Position numbers and translations under genes: made by a program. The notes beneath the pieces are model-generated. The model ran no database searches, had not been told where the DNA came from, and saw only the letters and a program-made list of their open reading frames with translations. Shown here one piece after another: positions 8,420 to 16,358 of a stretch of 64,000 nt of DNA. Every line of letters begins with the position of its first letter. Position 1 is the stretch's first letter. Source of the DNA: Paracoccaceae bacterium (GTDB lineage: Bacteria; Pseudomonadota; Alphaproteobacteria; Rhodobacterales; Rhodobacteraceae); NCBI GenBank assembly GCA_018222585.1, contig JAAFAB010000001.1, positions 62,001 through 126,000 of the forward strand, given 5' to 3'.

Positions 8420-9259
8420 CTACCCCAACCGAACGCCCTGCCGCCCCGCAAGGTCGACGAAGAACTGCCAGGCCACCCGGCCCGAGCGCGCGCCGCGTGT
8501 CGCCTGCCATTCGATTGCCTCGGCGCGCAGCACCTCGGGATCGACGCGCAGCCCGTGGGCGGCGCAATAGCCGTCGATCATCGCCAGGTACTCGTCCTGG
8601 TCGCAGGGATGGAAGCCCAGCCACAGCCCGAAACGGTCCGACAGAGAGACCTTTTCCTCCACTGCCTCGCTGGGATTGATCGCCGAGCTCCGCTCGTTCT
8701 CGATCATGTCGCGGGGCATCAGGTGGCGGCGGTTCGAGGTGGCATAGAACAGCACGTTCTCGGGGCGTCCGGCAATGCCGCCGTCCAGCACCGCCTTCAG
8801 GCTTTTGTAATGCTGGTCATCGTGGCTGAACGAGAGGTCGTCGCAGAACAGCAGGAAGCGGTAGGCGCTGCCCGCGAGCAGTTCCAGCAGGCGCGAGACC
8901 GTCGGCAGGTCCTCGCGCTGCAGCTCGACGATCTTCAGCGGCAGGCCCTGGCGCAGCACCTCGGCATGGACCGACTTCACCAGCGACGATTTCCCCATGC
9001 CCCGCGCGCCCCAGAGCAGGGCGTTGTTGGCCCCGTGGCCCCGGGCGAACTGCAGCGTATTGGCCAGCAGAGTGTCGCGCGAGCGGTCCACTCCGACCAG
9101 CAGCGAGATGTCGACACGCGCGACCCGGGTCACCGGCTCCAGCCGCTCGGGCGCAGTGTGCCAGACGAAAGCCTCGGCGCTGTCGAAATCGGGGGCCTCC
9201 AGCGGCGCGGGGGCCATGCGCTCCAGCGCCTCGGCGATCCGGGTCAGCTCGTCGCTCAT
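8420..9259 (-). CDS. DUF815-family AAA ATPase
   Basis: A 279-residue P-loop ATPase. Walker A is GARGMGKSS (about residues 84-92), and an LLFCDDLSF segment (about 135-143) acts as Walker B. The ATSNRRHL block near residue 170 and the DRFGLWLGF block near 210 are typical of DUF815 proteins. No membrane segment. Function unknown. It is encoded 18 bases after tatC and in the same direction, an association I recall from other Rhodobacteraceae, so it may be co-transcribed with the Tat genes; no direct Tat role is shown. Confidence 0.9.
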   Translation of the reverse strand: MSDELTRIAEALERMAPAPLEAPDFDSAEAFVWHTAPERLEPVTRVARVDISLLVGVDRSRDTLLANTLQFARGHGANNALLWGARGMGKSSLVKSVHAEVLRQGLPLKIVELQREDLPTVSRLLELLAGSAYRFLLFCDDLSFSHDDQHYKSLKAVLDGGIAGRPENVLFYATSNRRHLMPRDMIENERSSAINPSEAVEEKVSLSDRFGLWLGFHPCDQDEYLAMIDGYCAAHGLRVDPEVLRAEAIEWQATRGARSGRVAWQFFVDLAGRQGVRLG

Positions 9260-9277
9260 CGCTTGCTCTTTCTCGGG

Positions 9278-10207
9278 TTACTTGTCCTTGCCGGCCTCGG
9301 AGTCGGCTTCGGTCACATCGGTGCCGGCACCCGCGCCGTCGATGTCCTCGTCCCAGAGACCCTCTGCCTTCAGCCGCGCCTCGCGGGATTTCTCGACCCG
9401 CAGCACCAGCCAGATGGAGATCTCGTAAAGGCCGTAGACCACGGTGAACAGCACGACCTGTGTCACCACGTCGGGCGGGGTGACCAGGGCGGCCAGCACC
9501 AGGATGCCGACGATGGCATACTTGCGCACGTCCTTCAGACCAGCGGCAGAGACCAGCCCGGCCTTGCCCATCAGGGTCAGCAGCACGGGCAGTTGGAAAC
9601 AGAGGCCGAAGGCGACGATCATCTTCAGGGTGATGTCGAGGCTTTCGTTGACCTTGCCGTTGAAGACGATGTCGATGCCGCTGCTCTCGACCGCCTCACC
9701 CACGCTGTCGGCGCCCTGGGCGATGGCGGCGACCAGGCTGGGCACATCGGCGAAGCCGAGGAAGAAGGCCATGGCCATCGGCACGACGACGAAATGGGCA
9801 AAGGCCGCCCCCAGCAGGAAGAGGACCGGCGAGGCGATCAGGAAGGGCAGGAAGGCGGATTGCTCGTTCTTGTAGAGGCCGGGCGCCACGAAACGCCACA
9901 GCTGATGCGCGATCACCGGGAACGAGACCACCAGGCCACAGACCATCGAGATCCGCACCAGGGTAAAGAAATATTCCTGCGGCGCGGTGTACTGCATCAC
10001 CGGGTTCGGGTTACCGAGCGAGCGCATGGTGTGTTCGATCGGGATCAGCAGGAAGTCCAGCAGCGGCCCACCGACCGAGAAACAGGCCACCATGGCCACC
10101 GTGAAGGCGAGAACGCAGCGGATCAGCCGCGTGCGCAGCTCGGCCAGGTGCTCGATGAGGGGGGCGGAGCTGTCTTCCAGCTCGTCCTGCTCGATCTGCT
10201 CAGCCAT
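9278..10207 (-). CDS. tatC: Twin-arginine translocase subunit TatC
   Basis: A 309-residue polytopic inner-membrane protein that forms the signal-peptide receptor of the Tat pathway with TatB. The IEHLAELRTRLI motif near the N-terminus is the family signature, and about six hydrophobic segments follow. The second periplasmic loop is long (about residues 160-195, VPSLVAAIAQGAD...VNES) and the C-terminal tail is acidic. It follows tatB by 40 bases in tatA-tatB-tatC order. High confidence. Confidence 0.97.
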   Translation of the reverse strand: MAEQIEQDELEDSSAPLIEHLAELRTRLIRCVLAFTVAMVACFSVGGPLLDFLLIPIEHTMRSLGNPNPVMQYTAPQEYFFTLVRISMVCGLVVSFPVIAHQLWRFVAPGLYKNEQSAFLPFLIASPVLFLLGAAFAHFVVVPMAMAFFLGFADVPSLVAAIAQGADSVGEAVESSGIDIVFNGKVNESLDITLKMIVAFGLCFQLPVLLTLMGKAGLVSAAGLKDVRKYAIVGILVLAALVTPPDVVTQVVLFTVVYGLYEISIWLVLRVEKSREARLKAEGLWDEDIDGAGAGTDVTEADSEAGKDK

Positions 10208-10247
10208 GGGCGGTGTTCCTTTTCAGGTCGGGCATCAGCGCGGCACC

Positions 10248-10841
10248 TCAGCCCTTGCGCAGCGGGCGGCGCGGGTTGCTGCCCGCGCGCTGTGCGCCCC
10301 GCGGCGCAGGTCGGCGGGCGGCGCCGGCGGCCCGCTGTCCGGCGGTCTGGCGCAGGCCCGCAGGCTGCGCAGCCTCGACGGCGGCGGAGGTCGGAGCGGC
10401 GGCGGGTTTCGTGGCGGGCTTGGCGGCCGGCAGTTCGGGAACCGGAAGCGGGTTGGCCTTGGCGGCCTCCTCGGCGTCCAGGCGCTTCTGCGCCGCCTTG
10501 GCCGTGGCTTCCTGGATCTTCTTGGAGGCTTCGGCGCGTTCCTCGGCCAGCTTGCCGGTGGCGCTGTCACTGTCCCACTTCAGCGGGTTGGCGGCCTCCC
10601 TGACCTTGTCCATGCCGTATTTCGACGGATTGGCGAGACCCTTCAGGGTCTTGCCCGCATCCTTCATGCCGGATTCGTTGGCCGCATCTTCCATGGCGCG
10701 GGAAAACTCGCGCGCCATGCCACGGGCCTTGCCGACGAACTGCCCGAAGGAGCGGAAGAGCCCCGGCAATTCCTTCGGCCCGACCACGATCAAGGCCACG
10801 ATCCCGACCAGCAGGATCTCGGTACCGCCCATTCCGAACAT
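10248..10841 (-). CDS. tatB: Twin-arginine translocase subunit TatB
   Basis: A 197-residue Tat component with one N-terminal membrane helix ([20 protein letters not shown], residues 1-20), a VGPKELP hinge (21-27) and an amphipathic helix. A long Ala/Pro/Lys-rich tail follows (from about 120) and ends strongly basic. TatB and TatC jointly recognise RR signal peptides. The ATG is 7 bases after the tatA stop, so the two genes are closely linked. The longer-than-usual low-complexity tail is the only oddity. Confidence 0.95.
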   Translation of the reverse strand: MFGMGGTEILLVGIVALIVVGPKELPGLFRSFGQFVGKARGMAREFSRAMEDAANESGMKDAGKTLKGLANPSKYGMDKVREAANPLKWDSDSATGKLAEERAEASKKIQEATAKAAQKRLDAEEAAKANPLPVPELPAAKPATKPAAAPTSAAVEAAQPAGLRQTAGQRAAGAARRPAPRGAQRAGSNPRRPLRKG

Positions 10842-10848
10842 GGCTGGA

Positions 10849-11064
10849 TCAGACCTTGTCCTTGGATTCTTCCGGCGTCACGTCGCGCGCGCTGTCGGCC
10901 TTCTCCTCCTCGAGCTCGGCGGTGCTGTCACTGACGCCCTTCTTGAACGCGGTGATGCCCTTGCCGACTTCGCCCATCAGCGACGAGATCTTACCGCGAC
11001 CGAAAAGCACCAGCACGACGACAGCGATGAGCAGAAGGCCCATGGGACCGATGTTGTTCAGCAT
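10849..11064 (-). CDS. tatA: Twin-arginine translocase subunit TatA
   Basis: A 71-residue pore-forming subunit of the Tat system. It has a short N-terminal membrane helix (about residues 6-21), the FGRGKI hinge (21-26), then an amphipathic helix and an acidic tail, all typical of TatA. It is the first gene of the tatABC cluster and probably carries its own promoter upstream. Confidence 0.95.
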   Translation of the reverse strand: MLNNIGPMGLLLIAVVVLVLFGRGKISSLMGEVGKGITAFKKGVSDSTAELEEEKADSARDVTPEESKDKV

Positions 11065-11112
11065 TTTTCAGCTCTCCCCTGATCCGGAGGTCATGCCTCC
11101 TTGGTCCTTGCG

Positions 11113-11140
11113 TATCTAATGACTCGCGCGGCGGGTTGAA
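11113..11140 (-). promoter_or_regulatory. Candidate sigma70-type promoter for tatABC
   Basis: On the minus strand TTCAAC (11135-11140) and TAGATA (11113-11118) are separated by 16 bases, upstream of the tatA ATG at 11064. The match is moderate. The 260-bp gap 11065-11324 shows no other feature. Confidence 0.3.
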
Positions 11141-11324
11141 AGAACCAATGCGTGACGCATCCGGATTTTTGCTTCTGCTGCCGCTTCCCTGCCCCCCGGG
11201 TTCGCCAGCCGGAGCCCTCGCCGACCGCGGCGCGAACCGGCCCGGATCGTGACGGCGCGAGTCGCCGCCCGGTGGTGCGTCGCCCTGCAGGAATATGTCC
11301 GAACAGGGACATCCCAGGGGCCGG

Positions 11325-12407
11325 TCAGCGCAGCGGGAAGACGAAACAGCGGTCGCGGCGGATCGACAGCCACAGCGGCTTGCCGGGGCGCGGCAGGAAG
11401 ACATTGGGCACCGTGGCACGCAGGATCGAGCCATCGTGATCCATGCGGAATTCGACGAGGGATTCATTGCCCATGAAACGGGCACGTTGCACCACCCCGC
11501 GTGCCGGGGTGCCCTGCTGCGGGGTCGGCAGCGGGCCGCGTCCATCACGGTCGAAATCGATGCCGATGTGCTGCGGGCGGATGACGATCTCGACCTCGGC
11601 ACCATCGGGCACGCCGGGGGCAAGGAACTGGCCGAAGGGCGTTTCCGTGAGCGCGCCCTGCACCTTGCCGCGTATGACATTGATGTCGCTGAAGAAAGCC
11701 ACCGCAGACTTGTCGCGCGGAGCGTTGTAGATGTTGTAGGGCGCGCCCTGCTGCAGGATCTCGCCGCCCCGCATCAGGGCGATCTCGTCGGCCATGCGCA
11801 TGGCCTCTTCCGGCTCGTGGGTGACCAGCAGCACCGCCGTGCCCTCGTCCTTCAGCACGTCGAGGGTCTGGTCGCGGATCTCGTCGCGCAGCCGGTTGTC
11901 GAGGCCGCTGAAGGGCTCGTCCATCAGCATGACACGGGGACGCGGCGCCAAGGCACGGGCCAGGGCGACCCGTTGCTGTTCCCCGCCCGAGAGGTGATGC
12001 GGGTAGCTGTCGATATGGCGCCTCATCTCGACCCGGGCCAGCAGTTCCTCGACCCGCATCCGCTTCCAGTCCGCGACGCCGTCCAGCCCGAAGGCGACGT
12101 TCTGCGCCACCGTCAGATGCGGGAACAGGGCGAAGTCCTGGAACATCAGCCCGATGCGGCGTGCCTCGGGCGGGACGAAGTGGCGGTCGTCCGCCAGCAC
12201 CGCCCCATCCATCAGGATCGCGCCGCTGTCCTGGGTCTCGACCCCGGCGATCATCCGCAGGGTGGTCGATTTGCCGCAGCCCGAGGGGCCCAGCAGGCAG
12301 GTCACCTGCCCCGGCATCACCGACAGCGAGACCCGGTGCACCACTTCGACCCCGCCGAAGGACCGGCAGAGGTCGCGAATCTCGAGGCGCGGGATCTGGT
12401 CTGGCAC
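11325..12407 (-). CDS. ABC transporter ATP-binding protein, Fbp/Pot-type with TOBE domain
   Basis: A 360-residue cytosolic ATPase subunit. It has Walker A GPSGCGKST, the signature LSGGEQQR, Walker B VMLMDEPFSGLD, the H-loop VTHEPEEA, and a C-terminal TOBE-like region (about 250-360). This architecture is shared by iron(III), sulfate, and spermidine/putrescine importers; the sequence looks closest to FbpC-like iron transporters, which is an impression. The chosen GTG start (12407) follows GAGGGAC at 6 bases; a longer upstream frame overlaps the SDR gene and was not preferred. No permease or binding-protein gene is adjacent, so it is orphaned here and its substrate cannot be set. Confidence 0.88.
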   Translation of the reverse strand: MPDQIPRLEIRDLCRSFGGVEVVHRVSLSVMPGQVTCLLGPSGCGKSTTLRMIAGVETQDSGAILMDGAVLADDRHFVPPEARRIGLMFQDFALFPHLTVAQNVAFGLDGVADWKRMRVEELLARVEMRRHIDSYPHHLSGGEQQRVALARALAPRPRVMLMDEPFSGLDNRLRDEIRDQTLDVLKDEGTAVLLVTHEPEEAMRMADEIALMRGGEILQQGAPYNIYNAPRDKSAVAFFSDINVIRGKVQGALTETPFGQFLAPGVPDGAEVEIVIRPQHIGIDFDRDGRGPLPTPQQGTPARGVVQRARFMGNESLVEFRMDHDGSILRATVPNVFLPRPGKPLWLSIRRDRCFVFPLR

Positions 12408-12505
12408 GGGAAGGTCCCTCGTCTGCTCCGAAGTCCGACCCCGATAGCAGCCCGCCGGGGCCCGCGCAATCGCCGGGCCCCGGGGCGTCGCCAGGGGTCG
12501 CGACC

Positions 12506-13285
12506 TCAGAATGTCGAGTTGAAGGCGCCGCCGTCCAGCAGCACGTTCTGACCCACCATGAAGGCGGCGTGCTGCGAGCACATGAAGGCGCAGGTCTGCC
12601 CGAAAGCCTCGGCCGTGCCATAGGCGCGGGCCGGGATGCCCGCCATGCGGGCCTCGCGGGCTTCCTCCATGCTGATGCCCTGCGCCTTGACCACGCCGCC
12701 GTCCAGCGCCGCGGCGCGGTCGGTGTCATGGATGCCGGGCAACAGGTTGTTGATCACCACGCCCATGGGCGCCACCTGGCGCGCGGTGCCGGCGACATAG
12801 CCGGTCAGCCCGGCGCGGGCCGAATTCGACAGGCCCAGCACCCCGATGGGGGATTTCACCGACTGCGAGGTGATGTTGACGACACGGCCCCAGCCCTGGT
12901 CGATCATGCCCGGCAGCTGCGCCTTCATCAGCGCGATCGGGGTCAGCATGTTGGCGTCCAGCGCCTTGAGGAAATCCTCGCGCTCCCAGTCGGTCCACAT
13001 GCCGGGGGGCGGACCGCCGGCGTTGGTCACCAGGATATCGACCTGGCCCGCGGCCTCCAGCACGGCGGCACGGCCTTCCTCGCTGACGATATCGGCGGCC
13101 ACCGCCGTCACCTCGACACCATGGTTCAGCCGGATCTCCTCGGCCGTCGCCTCCAGCGCCTCGGCGCCACGGGCGTTCAGCACCAGGTTGACGCCCGCCT
13201 CGGCCAGTGCCATCGCGCACCCCCGGCCCAGCCCCTTCGACGAGGCCGTCACCAGCGCGCGCTTGCCCTTGATTCCCAGATCCAT
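12506..13285 (-). CDS. SDR family protein lacking the catalytic YxxxK
   Basis: A 259-residue FabG-like protein. The nucleotide motif appears as TASSKGLGRG (about residues 13-22) and NAGGPPPG is the NAG block. Where the catalytic YxxxK normally follows the SS/TS strand, this protein reads TSQSV...LGLSNSARAG, so tyrosine and lysine are absent. This matches a known FabG-like SDR subgroup without the active-site Tyr. It may bind a ligand or use other chemistry. ATG 13285 follows AGGGAGAG. It is divergent from the Hint-domain gene and follows no obvious operon. The fold is clear; activity is not. Confidence 0.88.
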   Translation of the reverse strand: MDLGIKGKRALVTASSKGLGRGCAMALAEAGVNLVLNARGAEALEATAEEIRLNHGVEVTAVAADIVSEEGRAAVLEAAGQVDILVTNAGGPPPGMWTDWEREDFLKALDANMLTPIALMKAQLPGMIDQGWGRVVNITSQSVKSPIGVLGLSNSARAGLTGYVAGTARQVAPMGVVINNLLPGIHDTDRAAALDGGVVKAQGISMEEAREARMAGIPARAYGTAEAFGQTCAFMCSQHAAFMVGQNVLLDGGAFNSTF

Positions 13286-13428
13286 GCATCTCTCCCTGTC
13301 TGGCGGTGCCCGGTGGCCCGTAAACCAACCGGAAACTTTCCGCGAAATCATCCGTAACTTGCCCGTATCCGGCCACAATCGAGCCCTAGCTCTTTCAGCC
13401 GACACGGACGAGAGGTACCCTGCCCGCC

Positions 13429-14487
13429 ATGAGCCCGCTTTCCAGCCAGACCCCGGCCCTGCCGGCCACCGCACTTCCGGTCTTTCTAGCCTCCGCCCTC
13501 GCGGTCGTCCATGGCGTCAACGAGGGGGATGCCCTTTCCTTCGCCGACGACCTGGTGCCCGATGACATCTACTGGGTCTCGCCCCGGGCGCAGCAGGCGC
13601 GGATGATGGTCGAGATGCACGGCTCGGGAGAGATGCGCGTCGCCGAGGGCTCGCCCGCCGGGCAGGCCGGCATGGCGCTGCACCTGGACAGCTGCCTGAT
13701 CTTCATGTCGCCGGACGGCACCACGACCGAGATCCTGGTGCTGGTGGCCGTCGACGACGCGGGCGACGTGGACGAGGTCTATGCCCTGCCGCTGGCGCCG
13801 CTGCTGCCGCGCCACGATTACCGGCTGGTCGGCATCGACCGGAAGTCGGCGCCGCGCAAGTTCGCCGAGGTGGGCTGTGTCTCGTTCACCCGGGGCACGA
13901 TGATCACCATGACCTCCGGCGCCCAGAAACCGATCGAGGCGCTGGAACCCGGCGACCGGGTCCTGACCCGCGATCACGGCGCCCAGGAGGTTCGCTGGGT
14001 CGGCCAGATGACCCACCGGGCGACGGGCGAATTCGCCCCCATCGTGATCCGCGCCGGGGTGCTTTCCAACACCGACGACCTTGTGGTCAGTCCCGAGCAC
14101 CGGCTGTTCATCTACCAGCGCCAGGACACCCTGGGGCTGGGGCGCAAGGAGGTGCTGGTGCGCGCCCGCCACCTGGTCAACGGCGACACCATCTATCGCC
14201 AGGACGGCGGCTTCGTGGATTACTTCCAGCTGCTCTTCGACCGGCACGAAATCATCTATGCCGAGGGGATCGCCGCCGAGACCCTGCTGCTGGACACCCG
14301 CACCATGGCCGCCCTGCCGCCCGAGATCGACCCCGAGCTGGGTCGCACCCTGGCCCGCGCCCTGCCCCAGCACCACCGCGCCGCGCTGGCCTACGAAGTC
14401 ACTCCGACCACGCTCGACCGCCCCGATGCGCTGGACTTGCTGCGCGAGGCGACCCTGGGGCAGCTTCCGCCCGACCGGCGGCACTGA
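13429..14487 (+). CDS. Hint-domain protein
   Basis: A 352-residue protein of the Hedgehog/intein (Hint) family that is frequent in Rhodobacteraceae. A poorly conserved N-terminal region (1-145) precedes the Hint block starting near 150. The usual CFTxGT motif reads SFTRGT (152-157), so the position-1 nucleophile is Ser152, with Cys150 two residues earlier. A PIEALEPGDRVLTRDHG block (168-184), SPEHR (221-225) and FDRHEIIYAEG (270-280) match later Hint motifs. No toxin or adhesin domain is visible. The function of such proteins is not known to me; self-cleavage is possible but unproven. Followed by a hairpin repeat. Confidence 0.85.
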   Translation: MSPLSSQTPALPATALPVFLASALAVVHGVNEGDALSFADDLVPDDIYWVSPRAQQARMMVEMHGSGEMRVAEGSPAGQAGMALHLDSCLIFMSPDGTTTEILVLVAVDDAGDVDEVYALPLAPLLPRHDYRLVGIDRKSAPRKFAEVGCVSFTRGTMITMTSGAQKPIEALEPGDRVLTRDHGAQEVRWVGQMTHRATGEFAPIVIRAGVLSNTDDLVVSPEHRLFIYQRQDTLGLGRKEVLVRARHLVNGDTIYRQDGGFVDYFQLLFDRHEIIYAEGIAAETLLLDTRTMAALPPEIDPELGRTLARALPQHHRAALAYEVTPTTLDRPDALDLLREATLGQLPPDRRH

Positions 14488-14501
14488 ACCCACCTGGGGG
14501 T

Positions 14502-14611
14502 GGGGGCGCTGCCCCCGTCTCCGTCGGAGACTCCCCCGGAGTACTTTCAGCCTGGTGATGATGTTAAGAGCCCCTTGTTCATCACCAGGCTAAAAATACT
14601 CCCGCCGGAGG
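14502..14611. repeat. Dispersed hairpin repeat, copy 2
   Basis: GGGGGCGCTGCCCCC (14502-14516) is a palindrome. It is followed by CTCCGTCGGAG and then by arms GGAGTACTTTCAGCCTGGTGAT (14538-14559) and ATCACCAGGC...ACTCC (14581-14602), which pair at 20 of 22 positions around a 21-nt loop. It shares CTTGTTCATCACCAGGC with copy 1 near 3.65 kb but lacks the internal 22-bp perfect inverted repeat. The GGAGTATTT-like core is reminiscent of hairpin repeats I recall being common in Rhodobacteraceae. It sits just after the Hint gene and could also act as its terminator. Confidence 0.75.
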
Positions 14612-14703
14612 CCTCTGACCTCTCCTGCCGCTCAAGGCGTGGCCGTTCCGGGCAGGCCGGGCCCCACGCGGCGCGCGCTTGCCCTTTTCCCGATCCCTGA
14701 TAT

Positions 14704-16320
14704 ATGCGCCCCATGCTGGACACGCCCTCGAACCGCCCCGAATTGCCGCCCGAAATTGCCCGTCGCCGGACCTTCGCGATCATCTCGCACCCGGACGCCG
14801 GCAAGACGACCCTGACCGAGAAGTTCCTGCTTTACGGCGGCGCCATCCAGATGGCCGGGCAGGTGCGCGCCAAGGGCGAGGCGCGGCGCACGCGGTCTGA
14901 CTTCATGCAGATGGAAAAGGACCGGGGCATCTCGGTCTCGGCCTCGGCGATGTCCTTCGATTTCAAGACTTTCCGCTTCAACCTCGTCGACACGCCCGGC
15001 CACTCGGACTTTTCCGAAGACACCTACCGGACGCTGACGGCGGTCGACGCGGCGGTGATGGTGATCGACGGCGCCAAGGGGGTGGAAAGCCAGACCCGGA
15101 AGCTGTTCGAGGTCTGCCGGCTGCGCGACCTGCCGATCCTGACCTTCTGCAACAAGATGGACCGCGAGAGCCGCGACACCTTCGACATCATCGACGAGAT
15201 CCAGGAGAACCTGGCCATCGACGTGACGCCGGCCTCCTGGCCGATCGGCGTGGGCCGCGATTTCCTCGGTTGCTACGACATGCTGCACGACCGGCTGGAG
15301 CTGATGGACCGCGCCGACCGCAACAAGGTGGCCGAGTCGATCAAGATCGAGGGGCTGGACGATCCGAAGCTGGACGACCACGTCCCGGCCGCCCTGCTGG
15401 AGAAGCTGCGCGAAGAGGTCGAGATGGCCCGCGAGCTGCTGCCCGCCTTCGACCGCCAGGCGCTGCTGGAGGGCACGCTGACGCCGATCTGGTTCGGCTC
15501 GGCGATCAACTCGTTCGGGGTCAAGGAACTGATGGAGGGCATCGGCAGCTATGGCCCCGAGCCACAGCCGACCGCCGCCGAGCCTCGCCAGATTTCCGCC
15601 GAAGAAACAAAGGTTTGCGGCTTCGTCTTCAAGGTGCAGGCCAACATGGACCCCAAGCACCGCGACCGCGTCGCCTTCGTGCGCATGTCCTCGGGGCACT
15701 TCAAGCGCGGCATGAAGCTGACCCATGTGCGCACCAAGAAGCCGATGGCGATCTCGAACCCGGTGCTGTTCCTGGCCTCGGACCGCGAGTTGGCCGAGGA
15801 AGCCTGGGCCGGCGACATCATCGGCATTCCCAACCACGGCCAGCTGCGCATCGGCGACACGCTGACCGAGGGCGAGGCGCTGCGCGTCACCGGCATCCCC
15901 TCGTTTGCGCCGGAGCTTCTGCAGGGTGTGCGGGCGGGCGATCCGATGAAGGCCAAGCACCTGGAAAAGGCGCTGATGCAATTCGCCGAGGAAGGCGCGG
16001 CCAAGGTCTTCAAGCCCTCCATCGGCTCGGGCTTCATCGTCGGCGTCGTCGGCGCGCTGCAGTTCGAGGTTCTGGGCAGTCGCATTGAAATGGAATACGG
16101 CCTGCCGGTGCGCTTCGAGCCCAGCCAGTTCACCAGCGCCCGCTGGGTCCATGGCCCGCGCCTGGCGTTGGACAAGTTCGTCAACGCCAACAAGCAACAT
16201 ATCAGCTACGACCATGACGGCGACGTGGTCTACCTGACGCGCCTGCAATGGGACATCGACCGGGTCGAGCGCGACTACCCCGAGATCTCCCTCTCGGCAA
16301 CGAAAGAGATGATGGTCTGA
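14704..16320 (+). CDS. prfC: Peptide chain release factor 3
   Basis: A 538-residue translational GTPase that recycles RF1/RF2 from terminating ribosomes. It shows the P-loop SHPDAGKTT, the switch DTPGHSDFSEDT, and NKMDRE (G4), then the RF3-type domains II and III. Its length is typical of RF3 rather than EF-G. ATG 14704 is taken; an in-frame ATG at 14713 is an alternative, and neither has a strong Shine-Dalgarno. It is followed 38 bases later by the glycosyltransferase pair. High confidence. Confidence 0.97.
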   Translation: MRPMLDTPSNRPELPPEIARRRTFAIISHPDAGKTTLTEKFLLYGGAIQMAGQVRAKGEARRTRSDFMQMEKDRGISVSASAMSFDFKTFRFNLVDTPGHSDFSEDTYRTLTAVDAAVMVIDGAKGVESQTRKLFEVCRLRDLPILTFCNKMDRESRDTFDIIDEIQENLAIDVTPASWPIGVGRDFLGCYDMLHDRLELMDRADRNKVAESIKIEGLDDPKLDDHVPAALLEKLREEVEMARELLPAFDRQALLEGTLTPIWFGSAINSFGVKELMEGIGSYGPEPQPTAAEPRQISAEETKVCGFVFKVQANMDPKHRDRVAFVRMSSGHFKRGMKLTHVRTKKPMAISNPVLFLASDRELAEEAWAGDIIGIPNHGQLRIGDTLTEGEALRVTGIPSFAPELLQGVRAGDPMKAKHLEKALMQFAEEGAAKVFKPSIGSGFIVGVVGALQFEVLGSRIEMEYGLPVRFEPSQFTSARWVHGPRLALDKFVNANKQHISYDHDGDVVYLTRLQWDIDRVERDYPEISLSATKEMMV

Positions 16321-16358
16321 CCCTTGCCGGGTCTTCCCGGCACGGGCATTCTGCCGCC

